64,000 bases of DNA, from assembly GCF_030272615.1 (NCBI RefSeq), contig NC_081406.1, positions 403,014,939 to 403,078,938 on the forward strand, given 5' to 3'. Shown piece after piece: positions 47,545 to 60,100 of the stretch. This DNA comes from Cryptomeria japonica. Its lineage: Eukaryota > Streptophyta > Pinopsida > Cupressales > Cupressaceae. The number at the start of each line of letters is the position of its first letter. Position 1 is the stretch's first letter. The notes beneath the pieces were generated by a model. That model was not told where the DNA came from, searched no databases, and was given only the letters and a program-made list of their open reading frames with translations. A program made the position numbers and the translations under genes.

Positions 47545-48657
47545 GAGTTCAGAGAAGCAACTTGAGGTAGCACTTGAAGATTATGATGCTGAAAGGATGA
47601 AGAACTTGAAGTTACAAGATGCATTGAATTCTGCTCAGGAATTCATTCTTATCCTACAGGAGAGGATGTCATCTGTTCAAGCTAGGAGGAAGGAACTTCT
47701 ACAAAATTAGGATAATGAAGAGAAGGATGCCCTTAATAAAAGATGTCAGAAGTTGAGTCAGGAAAACATGGTCATGAGGAATGAAATGCAAGCCCTAACT
47801 ATGAGGATGTCAAAGGAGATTGAAGACTGGGAGATGAATGAAGAAAACCTTGGGAGATCCCTGAAAGATGGATCTGAAAAATGCATCCAGTTGGTTCATG
47901 AAAATGATATGTTGAGAACAGACTTAGTGCAATCCCAGAGTAATGAACAAGAACTTAAAAGACAAATAATAATTATGAGAGATGATCTGACTATTGTAAG
48001 TGAGTACAAGAACAAATTCAAGGTTAGTTCAGCACAACTTGATGAATTATTGAAAATTCAAAGACATAATGGAGATTCTAGTGGACTTGGATTTGAACAA
48101 AGTTAGAGCTCTGGTACTGCAAATGAAGATCAAAACCAGAAGGCACTAGTAAGGAAGCTTAATGCTTACAAATTTAATGGTAGATGCTTTGTTTGTAATA
48201 AATTTGGTCACATGGCTAGGCAATGTATAAATAGAGAAAATCATAACTATAATTATGCTCCCGATCAATGTTCTAAATGCAATAAGTACGGTCATAAGAC
48301 ATAAGATTGCAGAATGAATGTAAAATGTTATGCATGTGGAAATTTTGGACATATGGCTAATCAGTGCAGGTCAAGCAATTATACCGGCTTTAGCAAAGCA
48401 ATTCAAAAGAACAATGTTACATGATATTCATGCAACAAGGTTGGACACATAGATAAGTTATGTAGAAGAAGAAATCCATTGGTTAACAATGATGGATCAA
48501 ATGATAAAGGGAAAGATAAGGTCAATGAAATCTGGCAAGATAATATCAAGAAATGGGTTAGGAAGTCAGATGATCAATCTGCAGATGAAAATGCTCTAGT
48601 TACTCAATCAACAGAGGAGGTTGCTCCTGCACCGGCAGGAAGCTCATCTGGTAACTA
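47545..48657 (+). pseudogene. gag: Gag-like protein: coiled coil plus four zinc knuckles
   Basis: The frame begins near 47545 with a heptad-rich region (EDYDAERMKNLKLQDALNSA, then repeated Met/Glu/Leu helices to about 48080). It then has CCHC knuckles at about 48185 (CFVCNKFGHMARQC), 48270 (CSKCNKYGHKT, then a TAA for Gln, then DC), 48330 (CYACGNFGHMANQC) and 48424 (first Cys lost to a TGA; YSCNKVGHIDKLC). Stops at about 47709, 48104, 48302 and 48422 interrupt a single frame. The canonical copia Gag core (FDGTNY-W) is missing, so it is a nucleic-acid-binding C-terminal half of Gag fused to, or starting from, the coiled coil. It ends at TAA about 48657, upstream of ORF-B. Confidence 0.75.
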
Positions 48658-49006
48658 AGGGAGATGCCTTAGGGGTAGGCAAAATTCATGATATTACTGC
48701 TTATGCCCTAAGAAGAGGTTCTGGAAGTTGTTCCAGATATTGGAAATGCTTATCCGGCATGGAGATGTTCGACCGAGATCTAGTATCTTCCATCGAAAGT
48801 CATTCATATCAATGACGAATTAGGTTTTCTTGGAGGTTAAAAGGTTGAATCCACTTCATTTCTGATCACCTTGCATTCAGAGCAATTCAGAGCGAGTCTA
48901 AGGCAATTCAATGCGATCTAATATCTTCTTCAGCGATTTCATCAGTGATCGGAAGAGTTCTTTAGGGTTTCATCGACAACTATTTCTCAGGAATTTATCT
49001 TTCATC

Positions 49007-51033
49007 ATGGAAGTGGGATCATCCTCTGCACCTACTTTTATTGCAAATCCTACTGTTGTTGAGGTTAAGGACTGTCCTAGGATGATTTTCAAATGGTGTC
49101 CGCATATTGCCACCTTGGATGATTCGGTTGGTGCTTTTTCCTGTGTCCCAGAAGGAGTTGTATATGTGGAAGATGTCAGAGCATACATTCACTACCCCAT
49201 CGAAGATTTAGGTACCAATGATATCAAGAGCATATATATGAGCGAGTTAATGGGAGACTCCAGAAATATCAAGCCTAAGTACAAGCACATTGAGGATCTA
49301 GGGTTTACTGACATTATGGATATTCCTGAATTTGAGGATGAGATTGTCAAATATGTTTTGAGCAGAGTGCATGGAGAATTCATCTGGTTGGACAAACCTT
49401 ATAAGATCTCAAAGGAGGCCATTAGGGCCATCACCAGTTTTCTGCAGATTGGTCAGCATCCAGAGAAGAAGATTTCTAATAATCAGGTTAACAAGCTCAC
49501 CAACACAACATCGGACCAGCGATCGATGAGGGTTAGCACCACCACAGACAGAGACATCAGATTTGGTAGCATGATAATTGGATACAAGGTAACTCAATCC
49601 AATCATCTTAACTCCGTTTCTATCTCCTGCATTTATGTTGCACATAAGATCATGAGGGAAAATGAGAAGTTAGATCTTTGTGGAAGGATGTTAAATGAAT
49701 TGTTAGTTAAGCTAGGGAAGATCAAAGGAGAGAAGAAGGGAACATTCTGGTATGGAAATCTTATTGTCTGTTTGATGCTATTTTTCATTAATTAAACTCT
49801 CGGTTTTGGGAAGAGACAATGGGCATTTGATATCCCGGTAGCAAGGCAGCTGAAACAATCTATTGCTACATTGGGTAGTCAACGAGATGACAAGGTATGG
49901 GGTTACTTCAAGGCATTCCAGAAGGCTATGAATTCTAGAGAGAGGGTTTCAAAGCAAATTATTGAGCAATACTCAACCAAGATATGCTTCATTGTTAAAA
50001 AGGATGAAACCTTGATGGAAGTAGTCAAACCCCATAAGATATGGATTGAAGAGATGGGTTATGAAGTTGATGCACATATTTTGGGTTAAGGCATGGGTTC
50101 AATTATTTGTTGCAAACCTTGGTTTCTACACTTCACCGAAGGCTAAAAATGACACTACAAACATCTCGATTGAAGGGAAAGGTAAAGGTATAATGGGTAC
50201 CTCTTCTACAATTTTGAAGGATATTAAGATATTGGATATTGAGCCCCCGGTAGAATCTAATGTACAAGATACAGAGGTGATACCAGAAAATATAGAGATA
50301 TCGACAGATTCAAAGAATGTACAGGTTGAGAACATAGTTCATAAGGAGAAATCAACAGTAACTGATACTGCACCAAGTGGTGAAGCCACCGGTGCAAAAG
50401 ATGAAGCTATAAAAGTTAATAAACCATCAGAGGAGAAGAAAGGGGAATTCGGCAGGGAACTGGTAGTGAGCACATCATTATTGTGAATCAACACCTCACA
50501 GGTAGAGCAGAAAAGTATAACCAAGATGAGTTCTACTGAGCTCATGATGATGGTTGCACAAAAGATGATGAAGGAAGGATCTATGGACAAAGGATTTATT
50601 GATCAATCAATCCCTATTTTGTATAGACTTGTCCTGGAGTGAAAATTTGATAAAAGAGCAATCCCATCCGACAAGATTAAAATAGTCACAAAGCACATTT
50701 CTAAGGACTTTCACTCTTTACAACAGATATCAAACTGATAGGCACTGGAGAGATTTACACAAGCCAAGAGAGCAACATTTGATCGGATGATTGATTCAAA
50801 GAAGGAGATTAATTAATGTCTTAAGGCAATGTACTAATATTTATAGAGTATGCTGCAACACAAGTTTACTTACAACAGATTTAGATAAAAGGATTAAGGA
50901 TACTTTAGAGAAGATTGTAGGTATTGTCAATTCTTTTGATGGTTCAAATTCTTTGACTACATCTATTGATGGTCAGATTTTGGTATTGGAAGCTCAAGTT
51001 CAGCTCTTGAGAAGGATAAAGATAAAATCATAA
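49007..51033 (+). pseudogene. ORF-B: non-pol ORF of the Sirevirus-like element, unknown function
   Basis: ATG 49007 opens a 263-codon frame interrupted by TAA at 49793 and resuming in the same frame to 50089. It then continues through a frameshift (50046-50486) and fragments to about 51033. The N-terminal part is globular, with EFEDEIVKYVLSRVHGEFI and KPYKISKEAIRAITSFLQIG. A Cys-containing helix (SVSISCIYVAHKIM) follows, then RQWAFDIPVARQLKQSIATL. The middle (50160-50480) is acidic and low-complexity, and the end (50790-51030) is helical, with LEAQVQLLRRIK. The layout of globular head, acidic linker and coil repeats that of ORF-A and ORF-C, but direct similarity is weak. It occupies the place where pol, or the env-like gene of some Sireviruses, would be. 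Confidence 0.65.
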
Positions 51034-51349
51034 GAAGAGCTAGAGGTCTTAGAGAATTGGTGAGTCCCCGGTTGGACTCATGAAGTGTACATAAGAAGGA
51101 GTGTATTGATATGGTTGGTAAGCCCACACCAACAGAACATAAGGATAAAGAGTCATATGCTCACATACTTAATGGACTTGTATATGTTTCCGACACATTC
51201 AAATTAGGTTGGGATACCTATCTATAACTTTTGGAGAAAGCCTATCCAGAAATTTTCAAATATATTCAGCTCCAGTAAGGTGTTTTGGGACATTCTTTGT
51301 ACAATCTTTCATTCTTTGTCCCAGTTTTTGGTATTTTTTTGGCATTGAT

Positions 51350-51532
51350 GTCAAAGGGGGAGGTATAGGTGAAAAATATATTCTTGGCATCGTGAGGTAT
51401 GAAGTATTTTGTTCAAGTCATGATCATAGATGGATATTCAGCTCAAGGGGAGCAATCTTAGAGTGAAACCGACAGATGGAAACCATTATCATTTTTCACA
51501 TGAGTGTTGCCATCAATGCCAAAGGGGGAGAT
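51350..51532 (+). promoter_or_regulatory. multiple polypurine tracts
   Basis: TCAAAGGGGGAGG (about 51351), CTCAAGGGGAGC (about 51442) and the LTR-abutting CCAAAGGGGGAGAT (51519-51532), the same motif as in copia-1. Confidence 0.7.
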
Positions 51533-52435
51533 TGTTGGCAATTGACACTCATTTGATTGGTTTCAAATGTTGTCATTGATGGCAACATGTTCCATCTTCC
51601 ATATTTTGGTTTGGTTGTTTACCGGAAGACACTTCACCGGCATGTATCTTCACCACTAGGAGGAATTCTATGGGTACCGGCATTGCAGGCCGACATAACT
51701 TCATCAGATTACAGGTATTGGAGGCCGACATCATTTGGGAGATCCAACAATTGACAATTGATTTTGATATTTATGTATATATGTAATTGAGCCGACATGT
51801 ATATTCACTTTGTAATTATCTATGTAAGCTGACATTAGACATGAAGGATTATAAAGGTATATAGGTCAGTTGATTAGATCATTTTGTGATATGAGAGATA
51901 TGTGAGGTTATCAGATATATGAGAGAGATATTTGTAATACAAGGAATGTTGATAATGTAAGAGGTTATTCCGGTAAAGGGTTTAGGGTATCTGAACCAGA
52001 ACAGTCAGAGCTTAACCGGAACTGTATTCAAGCATAGGAGATGCTATCATTGTAATTCATACATTTCCTCAAGATTGTAGTCTGGATTTGTATGTAGTTA
52101 GTGAGAATCCTTTTGTGATGAGCAGTGTGCTCTAGGATATATAAGCCTTCTTGTATGTGCAGGCCCCCATATTTTGTAATATCTCTTCATATGGCTAGTG
52201 GATTGATACTGTGGGTCACAAACCCCACCGTGATTTTTCCTCTTTAAGGTTTTCCAGGTATAATTCTCTGTGTTATGGTATTCATTTGTGTGATTGGCTT
52301 ATTGATTGCTTTACTTCTTTCATTTATATATGTATTGGTTTACCAGTTGGTGAATGCATGCTTTAATAAGGTTAAAATTGATCAGTCTGGTAGAACACTG
52401 ATTCACCCCCCTCTCAATGTTCTTGGATTCCAACA
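51533..52435 (+). repeat. 3' LTR (903 bp) of the 46616-52435 element
   Basis: Starts TGTTGGCAATTGACACTC and ends TTGGATTCCAACA. High similarity to 46616-47470 supports a comparatively recent insertion. Confidence 0.95.
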
Positions 52436-52440
52436 TAGTT

Positions 52441-52660
52441 ATGATTCAAAAGTGCCTATCTAGCTAGTAGATGTGTAGCAATATTTCAAAAGCATAGATT
52501 AAGTCAACGAATGAGTAGTTCAAAACTAATTTATGTTACTGAATGCTAAAATTGCAAAAAACTAAAAAAATTGATAAAAAAATCAACCAAACTGATAAAT
52601 AAGGAGTTGAAACCTACTAGTGGCTTGTACATAGTCCTCTAGTCACTCATAGAACATGAT
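52441..52660 (-). pseudogene. probable upstream part of the PMD-type pseudogene
   Basis: This is the sequence on the far side of the Sirevirus-like insertion. The minus strand has a short open stretch (MADILVVSHHAERIMFYE, about 52697-52645). The link to the PMD pseudogene rests on position and orientation only. Confidence 0.3.
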
Positions 52661-53880
52661 TCTCTCTGCATGGTGACTCACTACTAGAATATCCGCCATC
52701 TCTCCAAATGCTTACTAATCTCTCTAAATGCCATGTGAACGTTTAAAGGTGAGTGTGCAAATGAGGCTTGTGGACCCTTTCCCTTTCCTTTTATACCCCT
52801 CGTTGGCCTAGTGTTGACTTGTGGAACTTCTCCAACCTATCATTACCCCTGACTTTGCCTTTACGACCCCTTTTCACCATGTTCTTGCTGCTTGAGCCTA
52901 TTTTCATAGCTTGGTCATCCTATAAAAAAAAAAATTATTTTAAAAAATTTCAATCAATTTATTAAGGGAGCATCACACCTCCTTACTTTGGTCCTGTGGG
53001 GCACATAAGGGCAAGATTCTCCATAATTTTTCTCTTTGTCTTTGAAACAATGCTTTAAAATACACATTGTCTTAAAGAGGAGAAAAATATAGACATACAA
53101 AATTAACCTCTTTCTAATCACCTTTATTGTCATTATTTCTTCATAAATAATTAAATAATTTTAAATAATTTAATAATTCTACTAATCATCTCCTTCCTCT
53201 AATGTTAATTAATTTTTTTAATTACTTAATTAATTTACCATTTATGTCAGTTAATTAAATAATTTTAATTATTTAATTAATTAGAATCCTTCTATGATTG
53301 AACAAAATATATAATTTATTCAATTATTTGTATTTCTCTATTCCCTCAAATAAATAAACAAAATTTATATTTTATTTATTTTCCTCTTGCACATGAAATT
53401 AAATAATTTTATTTTCCATCACCGATGACTTGTCGTCCTCTCCTTTCTTCCATTACTTCTCCACTCCTCCACTCTCTTTTCTATTTTTCAATCACTATTT
53501 TTCTCCAACACGATCTCAAACATCAATCTCCTTTTGGGCTAGATTCCAACTGGACAATTGATCAATGTTCCTCCAATTCTATATATTTTAATTTCTTCCT
53601 TTATCATTTCTTGAACCACAACTTTTGAGCTTTTCTTTTGTCCTTTTAGTGTTTGTGAGTGCATTTATAAGAGCAATTTTACATACATTATGAAGAAAAC
53701 TCATGAACAATGGATATTTTCAATAACAATTCTTGATTTGTTTGTTTACTTGATGTTTCTTTAGTTTCTTGCATTCTTCTTTATGTATGCCATTGGTAGG
53801 CTAGATTTAGGCTTTGATTCAATGGTTTTGTAGTTACCCTAGGATGACCATTGTATTTTAAAAATTCTAGTCATATAGTT
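52661..53880. other. AT-rich non-coding stretch
   Basis: Many TTAATTAATT/AAATAATT tracts lie at 53140-53410. No recognisable gene. Confidence 0.5.
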
Positions 53881-53883
53881 TTT

Positions 53884-54258
53884 GTTGCAAGGTGTGTGCT
53901 CTTGGTATCCTTGTGTTGTGCAACGCAACGCTTGGGTTTGTGACATGGCTTAACCACCTCCTGTGGATTCTATAAGTCTAGTGGTTGTATCGGGCATTAA
54001 CAGATTGATATTTTGGTACAACAACAACCACACTTGTAACAAGTGGTATCAAATCTTGGTCACAGGTTCAAACCCCTTGCTTGCGCTGGGGGGCAATTGT
54101 TGCAAGGTTTGTGCCCTTGGTCTCTTTGTGTTGTGCAGTGCAACGCTTGAGTTTGTGACATGGCTTCACTGCCTCCTGTGGATTCTATATGTCTAGTGTT
54201 TGTATCAAGCATTAACAGGTTGATCTTTTGGTGCAACAACAACCACACTTGTAACAGT
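53884..54258. repeat. direct repeat of about 155 bp, possibly SINE-derived
   Basis: Two copies (about 53884-54042 and 54097-54258) share GTTGCAAGG, TTGTGTTGTGCA, CAACGCTTG, TTTGTGACATGGCTT, CCTCCTGTGGATTCTATA and ACAACAACCACACTTGTAACA. The spacer holds GGTATCAAATCTTGG and GGTTCAAACCCC, the latter fitting an RNA polymerase III B box. A tRNA-derived SINE is therefore possible, but no clear A box was found. Confidence 0.6.
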
Positions 54259-55610
54259 TTTCACTCTTGTAAGGATTCTGAATAAATAGGTGTGTTGGGT
54301 TGCACAATGTTGTAGTAAATGGGTCTAATATTAAGAAATTGAAAATAAGTCAATCAAATCCATATGCCAGTAACTACTCAATTTTTAGTTTTATAAAAGG
54401 TAGCGCCAATCAATTGTTTTACACTTCTACATATTTAGCTCATACTTTCTAAAATTTATGATCTTATTGTAACCTAATAACATTGATGATTCAAGAAGAT
54501 GAAATTATTATATTAATCTAAGTCTCTAACATCATTAGGTTGCATTAAGATTAGAAATTTGGTAGAATGTGTAACATTTGCATCTCTATATGTTTGAAGC
54601 TATTGGAAAAGAAATGATACCCCAAGGTCTCTTCTCACACACATGTTTCTCACTCAAAATTTGTGACACCATTCTCACCCATTTCTACAATTGATACTAT
54701 ATTAGAAGTCTTAAATATATTTTATAAAATCCTCAAGTATAGGTCATTATGAAGGATATGTTGTTAAAAAACTTAGACGACCTTATAAAAAATCAGAAAA
54801 CCTCGAAAGGTCATAATATTTATCATAAAAATACCTTTGATGCATTTATGAAACATCTAAAATAAAGTGTTATTGGGGCGATTGACTTCAATGCTATTAA
54901 TAAAGTTGCTAAAAAGGGAAATGGAGCAAAAATGTTTTCTTATTCTTAAATAGTTGGTACTTCCTCAAATGTTGTAAGATGATACTTGGATGTTTCTCAT
55001 ATTATTTTCAAGTTTTGGAGTAGATTGGAGATGTTGTTTAGAAACACTAGTGTTAACTTGTTTAAGCAATCATGAGGCACAAGGTTCACAAGACTCATGA
55101 AGGAAAAATGTGCATTGGTGCCTCTCAGGGACAACAATGAACTCATAATAGCCATAATGAGTTTATAATCTAGTTTTAAGAATGTCCACCTCTTTGATAG
55201 GAAGTTGGTGATATTGTAATCTTAGGTCTATCTTGAAGAATATGATTTCTCCCTTCATTTTATCAAAGCAAATGTGATTAAAAACAAAACTATTTATTTA
55301 AAATAAATCATACTTATATTTTCACATTACTTAAATAAAACTCTAATTTAATTATGCAGAGAGGCATAACTTACAATGACAACAATAAGAGGTCATTACA
55401 CCGACAGACTAACGCAATAGAAGGTCAGCAGATCCATGTAAGAAAAAAGAAATGTTTCATACTCCTCCTTGTCGCTACAGCTGCAACAGAATTTAAGAGT
55501 CTGTTGTCCGTGTACACTTATTAGTGTAGTGGGCGCGTTACATTTCATGCACAATGAGTAAAACCTAGACGAGGAGAAGCACAATAAGCTCAGTTAGTCC
55601 AACATTTCCA
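54259..55610. other. non-coding, no feature seen
   Basis: AT-rich; only short, motif-free open frames on either strand. Confidence 0.45.
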
Positions 55611-55628
55611 TGTAATACGATATTCTAG

Positions 55629-56130
55629 ATGCTTTCATGTTTATATGTTTGGGTCTTCATGATAGAAATGTCTTTATGGAGGCTATCGATGAAAGATTTA
55701 ATCAAGCCATCAAAGCCAACAATGGGGTTCAACAAGCGCTCACCCAGATCGATCACTTCAAATTTTCTACTGTATTCTTGTTTTCTACTATCTTCGGTAC
55801 TTTTCCGAAGAATCATATTCCTTTCTCTTTTGTGTTATGATGTCTTCAAATGGCCTCATTTGTACTTTTGTTTTGATGATCTATCATCTTCTTGTATGGA
55901 TGTTTGTAGGTGAGCAAGGTCAAAGATGGATGAAGCAATATATCTCAAGCACCTTGGCCATGTTTTTGTTTCTGCTTGCTACTATCATTATTTTTTGATG
56001 GATGTCCATTACCCATATCCCATTCCAACGCTTCTATTTTGTTGCAGACTGCACATGGGGAAGAAGAAAAGCAAAAGGATATGTTGAATGTGCAGATCAA
56101 GTAGGCCATGCCCAATAGGTTAAATCCCTA
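55629..56130 (+). pseudogene. possible gene fragment, family unknown
   Basis: Coding-like text reads FMEAIDERFNQAIKANNG, VQQALTQIDHFKFS (about 55673-55770) and, past a stretch with TTGTTGCAG at 56040-56048 that could be a splice acceptor, LQTAHGEEEKQKDMLNVQIK (about 56041-56100). Base composition is less AT-rich than around it. I do not recognise the family. It could be an exon pair of a host or transposon gene, or chance. Confidence 0.25.
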
Positions 56131-56170
56131 TTTAGGAACGAGGTCTAGATTATTGGAAGAAAATGAAAGA

Positions 56171-57139
56171 AAATCAGTTTGCTGGGACTCTTTATGTTCA
56201 ATTTATATAATTTATTTGTAATTAGATTTGTTTATACTATTGATAGCATATGGTGTTTGAAATGTGGTTTCATATTAGTATCAATTTGATATAAACAAGT
56301 TTTTATTTCTATAAAGTGATAAAATAAATAATTTTTATCTTTTTGGCAAAATTTTGTTGTTTAAAGAGAATGTTATTATTGTTAATTATTTTTATAGCAA
56401 TAATAAAAATAAAAGCAATATTTTGATAGAAAATGGAAGTAAACAATTTTGAATTTAGAAAGATCAAAAAGAATTTATATGTTTCTAAATTTTAAACATA
56501 AAAATATAATGTTACTAAATTCAAAAAATCAAAATATTTCAAAAATAATATTATGCTTTTAATTTTCAATTTAGAAATATCAAAACATGTTTCTAAATTT
56601 TAATTGATGTTTCTAAATTAAAAAATTCAAAATTACATGCTTCACAACTATAAAGAATAAAAATAGTATATAATTTTAAATTTTCAGTTTAGAAAAATGA
56701 AAAAAATTATGTTTATGAAGTTTAATCATAAAAATATAATGTTTCTAAATTCAAAAAATCAAAGTTACATGCATGCACAAATATTTCAAAAATAATAAAT
56801 GATTTTTAGTATATAAAGAATATTTATTATTAAAAGTAATTTTTAATTTATGATAAAGATGTGATTTTTCTATTTATATCTCATTTATCTTTTAGTTGAA
56901 GATTGAATATTATATTATATATTGATAAAAAATTAAAGTTATTTGTATGAAAATTAAAAAAATTAGTTTTATTAAAATAGTTTTCTATAAACTCTAAACC
57001 TAATCTTATCATTAAAACAAAAAGTTAATAGGATTTTAAATTTATATTAATAAGATTATTTTAATTAAAATAAAGCTTAAGTTATTTTTATTTTATTAGA
57101 TCAAACTTTAAAGGTATTTTAAAACTAACTCTAACCCTA
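56171..57139. other. very AT-rich low-complexity stretch
   Basis: A loosely repeated motif TTTCTAAATT(C)AAAAAATCAAA with ACATAAAAATATAATG occurs at about 56500, 56570, 56620 and 56740. No gene. Confidence 0.55.
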
Positions 57140-60100
57140 ATTAAACTCTAATTAAATTGTAATACTAACTCTATTCATGATTGAACCCTAGTCATAATGC
57201 TCAAACTAATTTAATGGAGTCTAAACCTTTACGGTGAGCATTATACTTCAATATTAACCCTAATTGTAACCTTGACATTAACACTAAACCTAATAATACC
57301 AAATTAAAACCTAACCCTAAACTTCTCTATAACCTTAAAGAATTAAACACTACCTACAATTTCAACCCTAATCTAACCATATGATTGAACCCTAACACCA
57401 AACTAAACCTTAACACTAATTGAAACCTAATCATAACCTAACCTTAAAAGTTTACTACAACTCTAGAATTAATCTCTAATTACAAATTGAACCATAAACT
57501 AACCATAATTGGATCTTATCCCTCAACTTAACCCCAACCCTAATTGAACTCTAATCCTAAGCTACCCCTAACCCTAATATACTCCATACCTTGATCCTAA
57601 TTGAGCTATCATCCTAACCCTAACTATAATTAAATTACCATAATAAAATCCTAATCATAATTGAACCCTAAATCTAATTAACTGTAACCTCAACCCTTAA
57701 GCCTCTCTAATTGAATTCCAACCATAACCTAACCATAAACTTAACTCTAACCATATAATTAAACCATAATCCTAAGAATAACTCTAAACCTAAGCCCTAA
57801 CCCTAACAATGACGTACACTCTAACATTATCCTAATAGTAAACCCTTAACACTAACCCTAACCATGATATAAACCCTAACCCTAGGTCTACACCTAAATT
57901 AATTTATATTACTAATTATAACACTAATCATAAACCCTAACCCTAACCTTGAATCTATCTCTAAGCTAAAACCTTTAAGCCTAATCAAACCCTAAACTTA
58001 AGTCTAACCATATCCATTATCCTAACCTAACTATGATATAACCCTAACCATAATACCAAACCATAATCCTAAAGTCTAACCCTAACCCTACCCAAAAATC
58101 TAACCCTAATCCTAACACTATCCCTAACTATTATATACCCCTAACCATAATCATATCTTTAATCTTAGCCCAACCCCAAAACCTACCCTAAACCCTAGCA
58201 TTGTCCCTAACTATGACACATCCCTAAGGTCATAACCATAATCCTAACCATAACCCTAAACCTAACCATAATCCTAAGCCCTAAACGTAACTATAACACT
58301 AACCATAAACCCTAGCGCTAACCTTGAATCTATCCAAATCCTAACCATCATCCAAAACCTAAAACCTAAGTCTAACCCTATCCATTAACCTAAACTTAAT
58401 TGTATGATGTGAACCCTAATCATGATCCTAAACCATAACTCTAATCATAATCCTGAAATATAACCCTAACCCTAGTCCTAATACTATCCCTAACTATTAT
58501 ATACCCCTAACCATAATCATAACCGCAATCTTAACCCTACTCCAAAACCTAACCCTAACCCTAGCATTGTCCCGAACTATGATACACCCCTAACTGTAAA
58601 CATAATACTAACTATAACCCTAAACCTAACAAGAATCCTATCAATAACCCTACTACTAAACCCTAACCTTAATAATAACCCAAATCATGATGTAAATCCT
58701 AACCATAACCCTAACGCTAAACCTAACCCTAACCATGGTGTAAACCCTAACATTAATTTTAACAGTAACCCTTAACACTAACCCTAACCATGATATAAAC
58801 CCTATCCTAACTCTACCCCTAAATTAAGTTATATCTCTAACCATAACACTAACCATAAACCCTAACCCTAACCTTGAATCCATCTCTAAGCCAAAGCTTA
58901 ACCCTAATCCAAACCTTAACTTAAGTCTAACCCTATCCATTAACCTAAACCTAACTACGATATAAACCCTAACCAGAATCCTAAACCATAACTCTAACCA
59001 TAATCCTAAAGTCTAACCCTAACCCTACCCCAAAAGATAACCCTTATCCTAACATTGTTTCAAAGTATTATATACCCATAACCATAATCATAATTGTAAT
59101 CTTAACCCTACCCCAAAACCTAACCCTAACTTGTCCCTAACTATGATACACCCCTAACTGTAACCATAATCCTATCTATAACCCTATACCTAACCATAAT
59201 CCTAACAATAACCCTAATACTAGGCCTTAACCCTAACTATAACACTAACCATAAACCCTAACCCTAACCTTGAATCTATCTATAAGAAAAAACCTAACCC
59301 TAATCCAAACCCTAAACCTAATTCTAACCCTATCCATTAATCTATTTACCTAACTACTATGTAAACACTAACTCTAACCATTAATCCATTAATCTTAAAC
59401 TATAACTCTAATTATAATCTTATAGTCTAACCCTAACCCTACCCCAAAGGCTAAGCCTAATTTTAACACTATCCCTAACTATTATATACCCATACCCATA
59501 ATCATAATCGTAATCATAACCCTACCCCAAAACTTAAACCTAACTTGGAAGCATTGTCCCTAACTATGATACATCCCTAACTGTAACCATAACCCTAACT
59601 ATAACCCTAAACCTAACCATAATCCTAATAATAACCCTAATCCTATGCCCTAACCCTCACGATAACCCTAATCACAATGCAAATATTAACCATAACCCTA
59701 ATGTAAAACCTAACCCTAACCATGATATAACCCTAAGCCTAATCATAATCTGAACTCTAACCCTAACCCCAACCATGTGTAAACCATAACCCTAACCATT
59801 ATCCTAATTATAACTCTAAACCCTAACACTAATCATAATTCTAACCCTAAACCTAATCTTAACCATGACTCTAAACCCAAACACTAACAATAATCCTTAT
59901 CCCTAATTGAAAACCTATCCCTATCCTTAACCCTCAACCTTGACCATAATCATAATCCTAACCCTAACCTTAATATTAAGCCCTAACCCTAATCATAATC
60001 CTAACCCTAATGATAAAGATGATGTAAATTCAATCCTTAACCATACCCTAAACCTAAAACCAAACCTAACTATGATGTTGACCTTGACCCTAAACTTTAA

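Larger units (their letters stand above)
46616..52435 (+). mobile_element. complete non-autonomous Sirevirus-like element with gag and ORF-B, no pol
   Basis: It has LTRs at 46616-47470 and 51533-52435, a tRNA-Met primer-binding site, a gag-like frame with zinc knuckles, ORF-B, and polypurine tracts before the 3' LTR. TAGTT is repeated exactly on both sides (46611-46615, 52436-52440). Between gag and the 3' LTR there is no protease, integrase, RT or RNase H, so mobilisation would need enzymes from a related element. The LTRs are similar to the solo LTR at 31080-37908. It is inserted in the PMD-type pseudogene region. Confidence 0.9.
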
